Assembly: GCA_037501455.1 (NCBI GenBank) | Contig: CM074855.1 | Coordinates: 52,707,001-52,771,000 of the forward strand | Source of the DNA: Lantana camara | Taxonomy: Eukaryota; Streptophyta; Magnoliopsida; Lamiales; Verbenaceae | Length of the DNA stretch: 64,000 bases | Reading direction: 5' to 3' | In this document: positions 25,491 to 37,679 of the stretch, one piece after another | Position numbering within the stretch: position 1 is the stretch's first letter | How the letters are laid out: each line of letters starts with the position of its first letter | The notes under the pieces: generated by a model | What the model was told of the DNA's origin: nothing | Databases searched by the model: none | The model's input: only the letters and a program-made list of their open reading frames with translations | Translations under genes and position numbers: made by a program

Positions 25491-27371
25491 CTTACATTTC
25501 AACCTCCATGAATCCTTCTTTCATTGAAATTTTTGCTGAGCCACTTCTGTTTCTTTAATTCACTCCTAAGGTTCAATTCAAACCCTTCAGTAATTACTTC
25601 CTTCTAATCACCAACTCTTCTCTTTCTTTCTCTTCTTGAAATCTAGACCAATTTAGTCCCCTCTTGTATTTCCATTCTTCAACTAAAGATAATCCTTTCA
25701 AGGGTCAAAAAGGACTTACATTATTTCCTACTCAAGGCTCCCTTATTTGAAAGTTTCAATTGAATTCGTTACTTCGGCTCTGAGATTAAGGTTTCTCTAA
25801 AACTCTTCAACTTAGTTTCTTCGGTGTAGATTGTGCTAGCTAAGCTATATGCCCGGAACTCCAAAATATAACCCAACTATTCTTCTCATCTTGATTCGAG
25901 TAAGCCTTGATTAATGAATAGCTTGATGAACAAGGTGGAGTCATTCCCTATCAATTAAACACTAAGCCATGCATGTTGGATTAACATGCCAATCCACTTA
26001 GTAAACAGTCAAAGATGCAACAATGCAACACGTTGAAGGAATTATATTAATTAAACATAACCGTACCTATAGATACAGAAAGCAATTAATTTAAATTGAT
26101 GCATGATGCCTATGCCATGAATATGCAGAACCTGTCACCGAGGTGGTAAACTTTTAGCTTGATGACGTGTTCCTCATTCCCATGATTGTAACTTTCTTTG
26201 AAGACATCGATAATTCCTTAGCTTTCCATGGTCTTCGAATCTCCCTAATCTTCTTAATCCATTTGTATATCCCATGGCCCGAACGTACTATTCTTGAACT
26301 CAAGATCTTATTTGTCAATGGAGTTTACCCCTCAACGTACTTCCAAGCATCAACCTCCAAAGGTCGTCCAAATCTTCATCTTGATCTCCCCTCCGGTTAA
26401 AATTCCTTTAGCTTATCCTTTGTTTCCGATCTACACGCATAGTTCACCCATGATAACGTTTTCCATTCTTGCTTGCTTCTTGATGTCTCCATGTTCCAAG
26501 GTTCCAAGAAAACGACGTAATTTGTATTCCTCGATGCTTATAAGTCCCTTTTTCCTTGCATCCCGTTGTTGTCCCACGCTTATATTCGCATCGAGTGAGC
26601 TTCCAGATTTAACCTCATAACGAGCTTTGTGATTAACGGCTCCCAATTCTTGCATCTGAGTTGAGTCGAATCCCTTTTTAACACATGATGTATCCGACTC
26701 CTTCAAGCTTCCCAATTTGGCTCTCCAATCCCTCATCATTCCAAGCTTGGAGCTTCAAAGGTGAACCTTGGGCATTTACTCTTGTATTAGATGTCTCCGA
26801 AATCGGGGTGGTGAAGAGTTCCACACCCCTCTTGTTGTCTCACGCATCCCTTAAGTCGAAGCTTGAGTCTTTGCAATTCTGGTATGTTGAGAACCTTCAA
26901 GGTTTGTAGGTAGGGCAAGATTGATGAACCTTCCCGTGATCCAAGCTTCCTCCCATGATACGAGCCATGATAAGTGGTTCCATTGTGCACGCCACGGAAT
27001 TTGAACCCTCGGCATTCAAGTTACCTTGTCAATTGTAGTTGGTGTGAATGGTAGCTTTGTTTGCATGATAGTAACCTATATAAGAAAGATCAACTCAAAT
27101 ATGGGTGCATGAAGATTAGCGTATGCTTATGACACGTAGTTAAATAAACCAATGCACATAGAATGCAAAATGCAACACTTAACGCAACTAAATGAAAGCG
27201 TAGATTGTATACACATACTAAGCAATTCCCAACAATTAGTATCATATATGCATGCCAAAACGATGCAATGCACATATATTAACAAGTTGTTCCTATGCCG
27301 TGCGACCTAACTGACTCAAACACGACTCAAGAACACCGGTTTTGCAACCGGACTCTGATACCACTTAAGGA
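24122..27371 (-). mobile_element. array internal domain 3 (non-coding)
   Basis: 3250 bp, collinear with domains 1 and 2. Polypurine tract 24122-24139, hairpin 24140-24157, hairpin array 24181-24369, internal polypurine-like tract 25439-25452, T tract 25453-25487, primer site 27352-27363 with the last primer-site base changed (GAGC to GAGT). The minus-strand frames of 102 and 67 codons are again open (26739-26431 and 26990-26787). Confidence 0.8.
24181..24369 (-). repeat. hairpin array upstream of the polypurine tract, copy 3
   Basis: Seven units as in copies 1 and 2, with loop or spacer substitutions only. The last unit reads AAGAGA TTCCCCG TCTCTT, so the A-T closing pair is kept while the loop changes. 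Confidence 0.75.
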
Positions 27372-30300
27372 TGTAGCACCCCGCACGTGAGGCCCCACAT
27401 CCCCCGTACTATGGCTCAACACGAGTAACGAAACAGTAACTCCGCACCCGTATCAAACCATAGCGAACGGGAGACAAACATAAAAACTTTCCTAAGCCAG
27501 GCGGAGCTAGACCCTGCAATGAAAACCAATCCACAAAGTATAATGCATAACAAAGCCAAAGTTCAAACATACCAACCATAAGTAGAATTTGGGCTCTTCA
27601 GGCCTCTTTTAAACAATAACAAAACCCAGTAAGACAATTCAATGACAGTTACATAAATATTCAAGTTCATGAACTGCAGAATCAATTTGAACAGAAATCC
27701 TAATACATGAATGAGTGCAGAGACTCTCCTAACCTAACTCGATCAACTTAAAACTCCAACACCTCCGCCTAGCTCGAAACTCCAAAGTCAATCCTGCACA
27801 CTAAAAGATTGGGGAGGGAGAGGGTCAGTCTCTAGAAGACTGAGTGAGCAGGAGCGATATACATATATAAAAACATGCACATGCAAGTCATAAATTCCGA
27901 ACAAGGTTTTTATTTGAAATTAGTTCCCTAAAAAGGCAAGAGAATGATTAATCAATGCTCGGATTTTATGACTAAACATATTAAATTCATTACATTCATA
28001 AATCATACATAAATATAAGGCTCGGCGAGTGAGCGTGCACAATCTCCAACCAAACTCCGACCGTGTACGACAAATATCATTAATATGTTGATTAGGTGTT
28101 CATGCGATATATCATAATACATGCAGACCATATATCATAAATCATATTCGTTTGGGCAATCCGTGTCCCGGCCTTCCCGCACGGTGCATAATCATACATA
28201 AACATAACATAACATAAATCAGTTCCAACCTTCTTCCTCCGGGTGGTGGACGGGCTTGCAAGACCCGACCACCTCAATCATAGGCCAATGGGGTTTCATG
28301 ACTCCCCCAAGGGCACTCAGCTCCCATTCCCCGCTAAATCTCCTAGCGAGGGCCGGTATCACCGTAGTTTGGTTGGGACTAGTATATGGGATCCCCGTCA
28401 GCCCTTGCTTCCTCGGTTAGCCACATATACTAAGTCCCCGGGCCCGTACAATCAGAAATCAGAAATGTGTCTCGCCAAACAATCAATTCATAAGTACATA
28501 TCATAATTCATAAATCATTTGAAAAGGGTTTATTCGATCAATACATACTATAAGAAATCATACCTTACCGTGTAATTCGGCATATGCTATATACGTACCT
28601 CTCCGTGTCATCCTATCCCGTAGCTAGCATGAAGACACACGGTTTGGAGCATAGCCTCATTACAAAACCATTTTTAAGCTTATATACGCTCATACATATA
28701 ATTCAGAAGAATTTACTCGATAACTTCATTTGAAAACCATATATATATAATCATAAGGTTTTTGGCCAAAGCTTTTCACATAAGGGTTGTAGGGTTTGTT
28801 ATATAGCTAAAACGAAAATTACCCTCACCTGAACCGTGATGAAACAAGGAACGGGTTAACAAGTGCTCGAAGGATCAAGATCTCTCCACCCTGGAGATAA
28901 ACTGTATCAAAGACAACATGACGTGATGGTGAGACTCGAGACTTCAATGAACCATATATGACGCACGACAATGAAGTGAATATGAAATGAATGCATATAT
29001 GATTATGTTATATCATAAAAACGTTCATGTGCACTCTTAATGCAATTAAGGCATATAACAAGCCATTCATTCAAATACTTTCAAGAAATGAAGGTATCAT
29101 ACTCATTTATTTCATATCCTTCATAATTCTTAGCAATATCTTACAAAATCTTAGAACCATAATCATATTATACCTTCAAACATGTTTACATTGAGTATGA
29201 TACACAAAAAGGCAAAGAACATCACTTAAGACATCAAAAGAATGCAAGAATGTACTTAATATTTCATATAGAAGCATTTAAGCCACGTCAAAGCAATTCC
29301 CTAAAAGCATACTTTAAACCTCATCCAAATATCATGAAATTGCACCATAATTCTCCCAACATATAGCAAAACAAGTTCATAGTTCAACACGAAAGGAGAT
29401 AAAATCATTAAGGAGGTGAAACGAATCAAATATCGAAAAGGAAGCAACACGGACTGCGCAGGGGAAGGGACACGGGGGTGTCACCTTCCTTAGCCAAACT
29501 GAGCCACGACCGTGGCTCAGTACAGACCTGACCAGAGGGTGTGACACGCCCGTGTCTCACTCTTATGAGTAAATGAGACACGGGGGTGTCACGGTACAGA
29601 ACCAAAACCGTTCACAAGCTAAACCTGCAAAAACTGATCCCTTACAAACTCAAACCAAAAGCGTACCAAACCAACTCCAAATGCCCTGAAACTTAATATA
29701 CAGCATATTTATCATGTTATGAAAATTTTTAATTTAGAGTGTAAAGGCTAAATCACACGTTAAGACCATCGAATCCATGCAACAAAACTGGGACGCCAAA
29801 ATCGCACATATGAGCCCTAATGATTCTATCATGCCTTGATCAAGTACTTAGGGGTTGAATTTGGATCTGAAACTTTGGGTAATGCATGCTAACATACTAA
29901 ACTACTAATATACATCATATATATGCAAAATGGTACAATTTAAAGCACATTAGAATGACCAACAAGTTACCAAACACAACAGCCACAAGTCTGTCATGAA
30001 GCATGCATAAAAACAGGCCATGTACTTCGGTTTTGAGGCTTCAAATGGATCCAAATACTTAAAAAATGAATGCTAACATATAGAACAATGAGTGTACATC
30101 AACTCCATGCAATTTCACACGAAATGGAGACCGTTTGATCAAGCAACAACACCAAATTTCACACAGCAGTTCGAAAAACAGGGGAATCAATTTGATCATC
30201 AAGTTTGGAGCTCCATATCTCATAATTTCATAAAAGGGTCAAGAGATAAAATCCTCCTAATATCATATACTATCAGTTAGGAAAGAAATGGGTCAAGAAA

Positions 30301-31418
30301 CAAGTTCATATGATCATGTATAAGCAAGAAAATCAGCTATACAAGCAAACAAGATCATAAGAGCAAATTTCCCCAAAAACTCTATTCATGCTCTTAGCCC
30401 AAACCCTAACCAAATCTGATCCAAATCATGAATTAAGGAGATGAAATCAAGTATAATAGAGTAGAGAAGACATAAATATTCATACCTTAAAGATTTGAGA
30501 GAGAAAGGTGGTGGTTTGAGCTCCAAAACCACAAAAATGACCAAGGTTTTCTCTCTTCTCCTCTTCTTCTCTCTCTCGTTTCAGTTGCAGCTGGAAAGTG
30601 AGGGTTTGGTTCGGTTTTTGCAGCTTAAAGGGAAGAGAAAGGGGTTAATTCAAGGTACAAGATTCATGGTTAAGGTATGGTTAGGTTAAGTTAAGTATAA
30701 AGGGTCCCACCATGAAGACTAGTCAACGAAAGGAGCTCTTCTTGCACGAGTTGTCCGTTACGGTTGGATTTCGGAGGTCTTAATGATTTCAAAAAGGTAT
30801 GAGGCTTGTTCCATTGTCTCCTAATCGTCGATACGAAGGCAACGGAGGTGTCGGAATTCGAATCCGAATTCCCGAGCTCAAGATATCACGTACGGAACCA
30901 AGGGTGCGCTAATTGCTCGTTAGCCCCCGATTTGGTTCCACAACTCAAATTAAATCCGTTAACACGTCAAATGAATCCGAAAACGTAAACCGAGCACATA
31001 GGCATATTCATAACACACATATTTACGATATACTAAATTTTCATACCAATCCGATATCATTACATATAAGAATGAAGCACAAATAAAACACTCACGCGCA
31101 ACAAGAACGAATTCACATTGTTATAAATGAATTACTAAAACTTAAATTCCATTTTAAATAAATTAAACAAACTAATAACAAGTTAAAATTAATTAACGAA
31201 ATTACCGAAACAGTTAAGGTAACGTGAAACCTCAATTAAGAAATTAAACACTAAATATCAAAGTAAAAGAAAATGAATTACTTAAAATAACCATAGTCTA
31301 TAGTTTAAATCAAATACAAACACTTATAAACAATTAATCATGTAATTAAATAATTAAATTGCGCAATTTATGAACAAATACGCCACATTATTTAAAACTG
31401 AAAAACTGGGGCGTTACA
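27372..31418 (-). mobile_element. array LTR 4 (outermost 5' LTR)
   Basis: 4047 bp, ending at GCGTTACA on the right, followed by the TCTCA duplication. It is 3 bp longer than the others through an extra CAA near 31106. It shares markers with LTR 3 near 27920 and with LTR 2 near 30112. Private changes include CCCCGCTAAATCTCC near 28328 and a G to A change removing the ATG of ATGGCCAAGG near 30538. As the outermost 5' LTR it would drive transcription of the whole array on the minus strand, if it is active. Confidence 0.85.
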
Positions 31419-31423
31419 TCTCA
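31419..31423. repeat. target-site duplication TCTCA, right copy (tandem array)
   Basis: Exact repeat of 5479-5483. GYP-F continues immediately afterwards, which confirms the right edge of the array. Confidence 0.85.
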
Positions 31424-33426
31424 ACCAACCGACGACCGATGGCGGAGATATCGCCGTTTTTCCGTCACGCACGGAGGGTGGTGGCAGACCGCGGCTTCGC
31501 CGCCCTTTCGCTGTGGTCTCCGGCGGACTTCCGGCGACACGCGCCCCTAGCCCAGAAAGAAGACCTCCTTGCGTAGCCTTGGACGTTGGAGGCGCGGCAA
31601 TCCGGGCCGCGGCAGCGCCGCACGTGCCGCTTGAAGCTCGCGACGGCGGTGGCGGTGCCGTTACTGTAGTAGCAAGTTTCGCCGCCGGACGAGCATTGGT
31701 GGTTTCCGACATATTTTGGCCTCCTGATTCCATTTCCGGCATCATTTTGGGTCAAGGAAGGCCAGAGGTGGGTGAACTGGCGAGTGGCGCACCGGCGGAC
31801 GTTTGGCGGCAGTTTGGGCCCTTTTTTCGGCCGGTTTTGGTGGTAGCTCCTTCACGGAAGTTTCTCAGATTGATGGAACATGACGGATGGCGTTGGCCCC
31901 GACTCGAGAACTGGCCGGCGACGGCGGACCGGTGGCGGACCGGGGCTGGACCGGCGGTCCGGTTTTCCGATGATTTTTTCGGGGTTTGGCTTTGGGGCAT
32001 TCTTAGGGCTCGTTACAGGCTTTCCAACGGTATGTTCGGATTTCATTTTCGTTTTGCGGTTCGCATTTAATTTCAGTTTTCGTCCTTGGAATTTGGTTCG
32101 GTTTTTCTTCAACGAAGTCCGGCGTGTTTGGTATTTTTGAAATTGGTTGAGGGCTTTTGTTGAGCAGGCCGAGGAGCACGTTTCTGTACTTCCGGGGATT
32201 TTTCCGACCACCGGAGGTGGTGGTCCAGCGGCTGAACGTGGCGGTTCGGCTGGCTACGGTCGCGGCATTCCTGTGACATTCGGTCAACGGGTTCCTTTCG
32301 TTGTGGTGATTCCAACGCCACTTTCCGTTCGTCAATCGGATGTCCGGTTGATTTTATATGAATTTTTGAAGTTGTTGTATTTATCTTCGTTAATTGTTTT
32401 AATTGTAATTTTGACCTTGTATGAACTATGAAATGCAATTACGAGTTGTATGATGTATGAAAATATGTTATGATGTATGGAAGCTTGATTCATGATTTAT
32501 TGAATTTAATTGCCTCATTATATGATTACTTACTTGAGAATAATTCTTGTTTAAGGGATGTTTATTTTTAGAAAATACAAATTTGTATAACTTGAAATAA
32601 TTGAACCCTATCATTTGAAAACGATTAAGCTAATTTTGATTTAAGTGAAAGTTGAATTAGCATGCCTTGGATGATTAATTTGAGACTTTTGCAGTTAAAG
32701 TTTAGTTACATAAATTGAATTTGGATCTAATATGTAATGCATGAATTGAATATGTAAAATATGAATTGTATGAATTGAGTAGGGTTAGAATTTGATTTGT
32801 AACCTCGTGAAATTTGTATGAATTAGGAAGCATGCTCTTATGCTTTATTTGATTTATTAATATGTGTCGATTGATATGAAAGGCGCTACGTGAATTTGCA
32901 TGAAATGAATTAAGTAAACGTTGTTAATTAAATTTGTTATACAATCCATGAATTGTTTGAGTGATAAATGAATAATATGATTTGGCTTGTCTTTCGGTTT
33001 CCCTAATTTGCATTAATTGTGCGTATGAACATGCCTTAATGTTTTGTTTTGCGTAGAATTAATATGAATTCGAAACCTGCTCATGTGATTGCATTTCGTA
33101 TGTGCTTGAGCATTGTCGTGCGTCTCTGTGTGGTTGTTTGAGTTGGAGTCTGAGCCCTGTGTTGTGTTTGTGTGTTCAGTTGGTTCAGGTGCACCCGGAG
33201 TGGTGACAAGTGAGTCGTGCAAGTTCCGAGGTGGACCTTCTGCTTTGTGTTCGGCTGTGTTTGGTACCAGGTGAGGTTAGGATATAGTTATACCCTATTG
33301 CAACGTGCCCGTTTTCGAATGCATGCGATTTATAAGCCTTATGTATATGTAGATATGTGCGAAGTACGTATTTTGCTGGTTTTGTCATATGATTTGATTT
33401 GAAAACTACGAATCGCTATGTATAAG
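31424..33426 (+). mobile_element. GYP-F LTR, second piece, with GC-rich island
   Basis: This is the middle of the GYP-F LTR. The first 600 bp (about 31430-32030) is strikingly GC-rich against an AT-rich background, with many CCGG/GGCGG words and a 13-bp palindrome (31948-31960, arms GGACCG/CGGTCC). Overlapping frames on both strands (up to 185 codons at 31513-32070) follow from the low stop density of GC-rich DNA and match no family I know. The rest is AT-rich with ATGAATTG-type words. TRGAG inserts at 33426. Confidence 0.7.
33422..33426. repeat. target-site duplication ATAAG, left copy (TRGAG)
   Basis: ATAAG precedes TGTAACGCC at 33427 and recurs at 39990-39994, directly after GGTGCTACA. 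This proves TRGAG is a complete insertion. Confidence 0.85.
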
Positions 33427-35926
33427 TGTAACGCCCCGAATTTCATTAACTAAATCTTTACGTTTATTATAATTTTATAAAGTATACTTTACCAAACTTT
33501 CATGAAATTGCATGAATTTATATTGAAGTTAGAATTTATTTCATAACTTGAAAGTCTTTATTTCATGAAACAAATACCGAGAGTGCTTCAAATTACGGAA
33601 TTATCCCTAATTGAACATTTCTTTAAATTTTAGGGACTTAATTGCATAGGTTTCAAAGAGCTAATTGGCAATCTTTTAAAATCACATACACTTGAATGCA
33701 TAACTTGAATTCTTGGAGGATCAAATTGCAATTTGGGACATTCCACACTTTTCAAAAATGGGATGTATCGGTATAAGGCTTCCATATGCTTCCTTGATCA
33801 TTTTATCATCAAAATTCACCAACATCATCATCATTTCTCTCTCGGTATTAAGAAGAAAAGGGAAAGAAGTGATTTTCATCCATATCATCAAGAATTTCAA
33901 GAATTAATCCAAGTTTGGGAAGCTTGATCATCATCTTCATCCATCTTCTCCATTCCTTTCATTGCCAAGGTTGGTTGTGCATGAGTGGATGAGTCTTGAT
34001 CATATATGTATGAGCTAGGGTTTAGGAATTAGATGCTAGATGGAGTATTTGTTGATTGAAGCATGATTTCATGATTATAACATGATTTGTGGCCTGAATT
34101 CTTCGAAATTTTAGTTGAATGATCAAGTTTGACCTTGAGCATGAAACCTTGATTCTTGATGATTTCCCATGATTTATGTGTTTAAATGGAGTGTTATTGA
34201 TTGTTGAATAAATATGCATGCATATTTCCAGAAATTTATGCCTTTTATTGATCAAACTTGAGTTGTTGGAAGCTTTGTTATTATCCCGTAGCCATGCTCT
34301 GTTTCCTCTGTTTCTTTCCAGTTGCAGAAACTGGGAACGACCGTTCCCAGCCTCAAGGCATGGTGGGAACGGGCGTTCCCACTCTTTTAAACCAAGAATA
34401 GGCGGCCGAGCATGGGAACGACCGTTCCCATTTTGGCCTTGGCGCCGGAAGGGCCGTTCCCAACTAAAAGGCGCCCTTTTATTATAAAATCGTGATCGCG
34501 TCTTGAAGGGCCACGGGAACGGCCCTTCCCATTTACAAAGGAAAGACGGAACGACTGTTCCCGTGCGTCTGACAGAACAAAATATTCTGCATAAAATTAC
34601 AATTTTAGCCCCTCGATCCAACGACTTCTTTGACCCCGAATTGCTATTATATGATCCAATATGTACTGAAACAAGATGTTTTCATGCCACATTGTATTTT
34701 ACTCGACATCTCGTTGCATTTCCACCGTTCGTCATATTTGGTCCATTTTAGAGTCAAGTCTCACGTTTACATGTATTCCTTGCACAGACTACCTTCTCGT
34801 GACGTGGAGCAGGGGCCGTAGGCCGTATCTTGACTTGCATTTTGTCGGTAAATGTGAGGTTTAGTTATTAATTATTTAGAACCATATAACCTTTATATGA
34901 ATTTCGGCCAAATTACATATATATATATATCTTTATAATCGTTTTCCAAGAACAAGGGATTTAATAACTATCTGTGTATCGTGTTACAAGTCGTGTTTGG
35001 CGAATTATCGTGTATCGTGTATCGTGTTTATGGGCCCGAGGGTGAGTGTTTGAGCCAACCGGGAAAGTATAGGGCCGATGGGTAACTCACACACCTCTCT
35101 CAAACAGTGGGGATGCCCCCTGAATCCACCAAGAGGTTTGGTGGAGGAAGGAGTCCCGTACGTGGGAGTCATGTTCCCGACGTGCAACGTGATATCGAGG
35201 GTGGTTCGGGCCTTGCAAACCCACCACCATTGGAGAAAGGAGAATATCATGTTATTGATCGTGTGCACTATAATGACTCGTGTGATAACCTAATTAAATG
35301 GAAATATAATTCTTGTTCACTATCAAGGTTGGTTGGAGATCGTGCACTCCCCTCGCCAGGGCCACTGATTGTTATAATAAACGTGATTATCGTGTTAAAC
35401 TTGATAGTTGTAATCTCGGGCGAGTTTATGTTATTCTTGCATTTATATTATTGTAGTTACAAAACCTTACCCGAGGTTATAACTTGCATGTTATTTGCAC
35501 TTATATATATCTATGCCCCTCACTCGGTCTTCACAGACTGACGCCTCCACCTTTCAGGTTTTTGTTCGTGGCGTGCTAGGCGGGAGTCAGGTCGTGTCGT
35601 TTATCCAGCTAAGTCTAGCATAGTTTTCTTTCCATGTATTAGCATTTCAGAGTATCATGTTAATAGTTCTGAGCACTTATACGTGAATGTTATTTGGGAG
35701 ATGATAATGTATTGATATGATGATATAATGTTATTATGCTTCCGCTTATGAATTTCATGTTTCGGATTTATTTCATTTGAGGGTCTAGTCCCTCCTAGCT
35801 AGCTTGTCGTGTATTGCATTGTCACCCGTTCGCTATAGGTTGGTTCATGTACGGATTGGCCGTTTCTTATGTGGATTGATCTATAATGCGGGGGTGTGGT
35901 ACCTCCACGTGTTAAGGGGTGCTACA
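33427..35926 (+). mobile_element. TRGAG 5' LTR
   Basis: 2500 bp, TGTAACGCCCCG...GGTGCTACA. It holds a palindrome cluster at 34331-34561, a run of ATCGTGT words at about 34975-35028, and the conserved 3' module (CCGCTTATGA, CACCCGTTCGCTATAGG, GCGGGGGTGTGG). It has about 200 bp around 35035-35245 (TGGGCCCGAGGGTGAG to ATCATG) that the 3' LTR lacks. Confidence 0.85.
34331..34561. repeat. mid-LTR palindrome cluster (TRGAG 5' LTR)
   Basis: Six palindromes on the stem GGGAACG/CGTTCCC. Units 1-3 (34331-34350, 34363-34382, 34412-34431) are perfect with 9-bp arms and a 2-nt centre (AC, GG, AC). Their outermost bases differ but always pair: CT..AG, GT..AC, AT..AT. Units 4-6 (about 34447-34460, 34515-34530, 34548-34561) are shorter or imperfect. 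They lie 0.9-1.1 kb from the LTR start. Confidence 0.8.
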
Positions 35927-35933
35927 TCTAAGG

Positions 35934-35945
35934 TGGTATCAGAGC
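35934..35945 (+). other. TRGAG primer binding site (tRNA-iMet)
   Basis: TGGTATCAGAGC, then CCGGTTGCAAAA, 7 nt after the LTR end. The downstream CCGGTTGCAAAA is shared with the array element, hinting that the two use closely related leader sequences. Confidence 0.85.
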
Positions 35946-36234
35946 CCGGTTGCAAAATCGAGGTTCTCTTGTTGTGTCGTGTCACGTCTGGGTCGAATGG
36001 CATAGGATTAATTGATACTTGGTGAGTCTTGCATCTTATTTGGAGCTACTTGGACTTACCTGAATTTACTTGAATTAGTTAAATTACTCAATAACTTGTG
36101 CCTTGCATTGATTTCTGCTATTAATTACCAATTATTTGATCTTGAATTATGTGTTATACTTGTATCCTATGATCTTAAATATGTTCATTAGCATTTCCTA
36201 ATCCAACATGCATATCTAGTGTTTCGGTTACAGG

Positions 36235-37258
36235 ATTCCTCGACATAGGAGACATCACCATGATCATTCTCCTCGTGCTCCTTCACCCCCTCCTGCTCAG
36301 CCACAAGATTTTATGAATGCGGTGGTCGGGTTAATTGATCAGAGACTTCAAGAACGGGTTTCCTCCAGCACCACCTGCACCAATAGCCCCACAAGAGAAC
36401 CCTATCTCCGCGATACTACGGGAATTTCAGAATCAACAACCTCCTAAGTTTTATAGGGGTGACGATATCCAGGCAGAGATGTGGTTAAAGGAAGTAGAAA
36501 GAATTTGGCAGCTCATCCCGTGTGATACTCAGGAAAAAGCTCGTTGCACTCTCACCTTTATTCAGGGCGAGGCTTACTCATGGTGGGAGAGTAACCAGAT
36601 TGTATTAGAGGATGCCGGGGAAGCTATAACTTGGGAAGTATTTGTTCGGGAATTCAAAAATAAGTTCATTCCACCCGCTTCCCGCACTCGTAGGTTGAGG
36701 GAATTTACTGAGCTGAAGCAAGAAGGGAAATTTGTTGGCAAGTACATCGCAGAATTTGAAAGATTGTCTTGTTACGCTCCCAACATAGCGAACGATGACT
36801 TCCACAAGGCAACACAATTCGTACGGGGACTTAGGCCGGATATCCAGGATGCCTTGAAAGCTGCTAACACAAGTACCTGGGCCAAGGCCACCACTAAAGC
36901 ATTGAAAGTCGAGGATTCGGATAATGCAAGGAGGTCTATTCCTCGGTTTGAACCGGGTCCAGTTTTGGGATCGGAACAGGGCCCCAATGTGATGCAAGGG
37001 TCCAATGCTGCTTCAATTTTACTCTCTCAGGAAAGGTCTAAGAGGAAAAATTCTCAGATGAATACATCAATTTCAAAGAAGGGTTCTGTCACGGCATCAC
37101 CGTCACAATCAGGAAAGCCACTCTGTACCTATTGTGGATGGGACACACATACTTATGATGGATGTAGAAAGCGCTTGCATTTATGTTTTTGTTGTGGAAG
37201 TTCCGAACATCAAATTGATACGTGTCCAAAACGGAAAGAGCGGTCCACCGGGGGTTAG
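36235..37258 (+). pseudogene. gag: gag polyprotein of TRGAG, start lost and frameshifted
   Basis: Gag forms the virus-like particle and binds the element RNA. The open part (36335-37258, 307 codons) has a Retrotrans_gag-type core (residues about 40-150: YRGDD...W, WWES, W..F...F..KF.PP..R, F..L.QEGKFV..Y...F..L..YAP). It ends in two CCHC zinc knuckles, residues 264-277 (CTYC....H....C) and 284-297 (CFCC....H....C). There is no ATG at its upstream end, because a TAA lies directly before it. The likely true N-terminus is in another frame from 36235, where ATT replaces the expected ATG before CCT CGA CAT AGG, and runs through a His/Pro-rich stretch to about 36350. A single-base indel near 36350-36360 then joins the frames. 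Two lesions therefore make it a pseudogene, though decay is slight. Length fits an isolated plant gypsy gag; protease does not follow. Confidence 0.8.
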
Positions 37259-37466
37259 AGCTCACTTAACAGGCAAGAACCACGGTGAACGGTACCTTCA
37301 AACATGCATATCACGAGCATCATGGGTTTTATTATTAATATAGCTTTTGCTAGCAACAATGTGCTTCGGTATGAAGGATAAATTAGTGTGATTGGCATGA
37401 CCATGCTTGCTTCTTATGTGACAAATGTTTCTATCATTGTTTTGGAGTGCTACTTGGTGTATGTTC
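37259..37466 (+). other. TRGAG 3' non-coding region
   Basis: Contains CACGGTGAACGGTAC at about 37281, a word that also occurs in the array internal domains (reverse strand near 9986), GYP-D2 (near 62431) and GYP-F (near 41618). It seems to mark the shared 3' portion of all these elements. No coding sequence is seen. Confidence 0.5.
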
Positions 37467-37624
37467 GAGAGACGGGGTTTTCGCATTACGTCCTGAGAGA
37501 CGGGGCTCTCTCATAACTTGTTCGAGAGACGGGGCACTCTCATCCCTTACCGAGAAACGGGGTTTTGTCACTTCTTCTGGAAATACGGGGTTCTTTCATT
37601 CTTGTTCAAGAGACGGGGTCTCTT
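37467..37624 (+). repeat. hairpin array upstream of the polypurine tract (TRGAG)
   Basis: Six units built on GAGAGA CGGGG...CTCTC. Several changes are compensated: one unit reads GAAATA...TCTTTC (G to A paired with C to T) and the last reads AAGAGA...TCTCTT. Others (the first and fourth) have lost pairing. Same position and sense as the arrays in the LARD units. Confidence 0.7.
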
Positions 37625-37661
37625 ATGGCTTGTGCACAAGCATCATTTGAAACTTGACAGT

Positions 37662-37679
37662 GGACCTGGGACCAGGTCC
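37662..37679 (+). repeat. hairpin before the TRGAG polypurine tract
   Basis: Perfect 8-bp arms GGACCTGG/CCAGGTCC around GA. It immediately precedes TTTTAAGGGG. GYP-H has the same arms with a 3-nt centre at 54393-54411. Confidence 0.7.

Larger units (their letters stand above)
5484..31418 (-). mobile_element. tandem LARD-like retroelement array: 4 LTRs and 3 internal domains
   Basis: A repeat of 7300/7294/7294 bp is present three and a half times. Each unit is a 4.04-kb LTR (minus strand TGTAACGCCCC...GGTGCTACA) plus a 3.25-kb internal domain with an iMet primer site next to one LTR and a polypurine tract next to the other. The array starts and ends with an LTR and is bounded by one duplication, TCTCA. 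Long LTRs with a long non-coding internal domain define LARDs, non-autonomous elements mobilised by proteins of a relative. Shared LTRs between units point to unequal recombination between LTRs after a single insertion, rather than four separate insertions. Copies differ by only scattered substitutions, so growth was recent. An assembly artefact cannot be excluded from sequence alone. Confidence 0.85.

Noticed and set aside
5484..31418. Classical satellite DNA with a 7.3-kb monomer
   Set aside because: Units have LTR ends, primer sites, polypurine tracts and a flanking 5-bp target duplication, so they are retroelements arranged in tandem.
31513..32070. 185-codon open frame on the plus strand
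   Set aside because: It lies in a GC-rich stretch where stops are rare in all frames; overlapping frames on both strands are equally long and none resembles a known family. It is inside an LTR.
35934..35945. Possible tRNA-derived sequence
   Set aside because: Only the 12-18 nt complementary to the 3' end of initiator tRNA-Met are present; there is no cloverleaf. It is a primer binding site.
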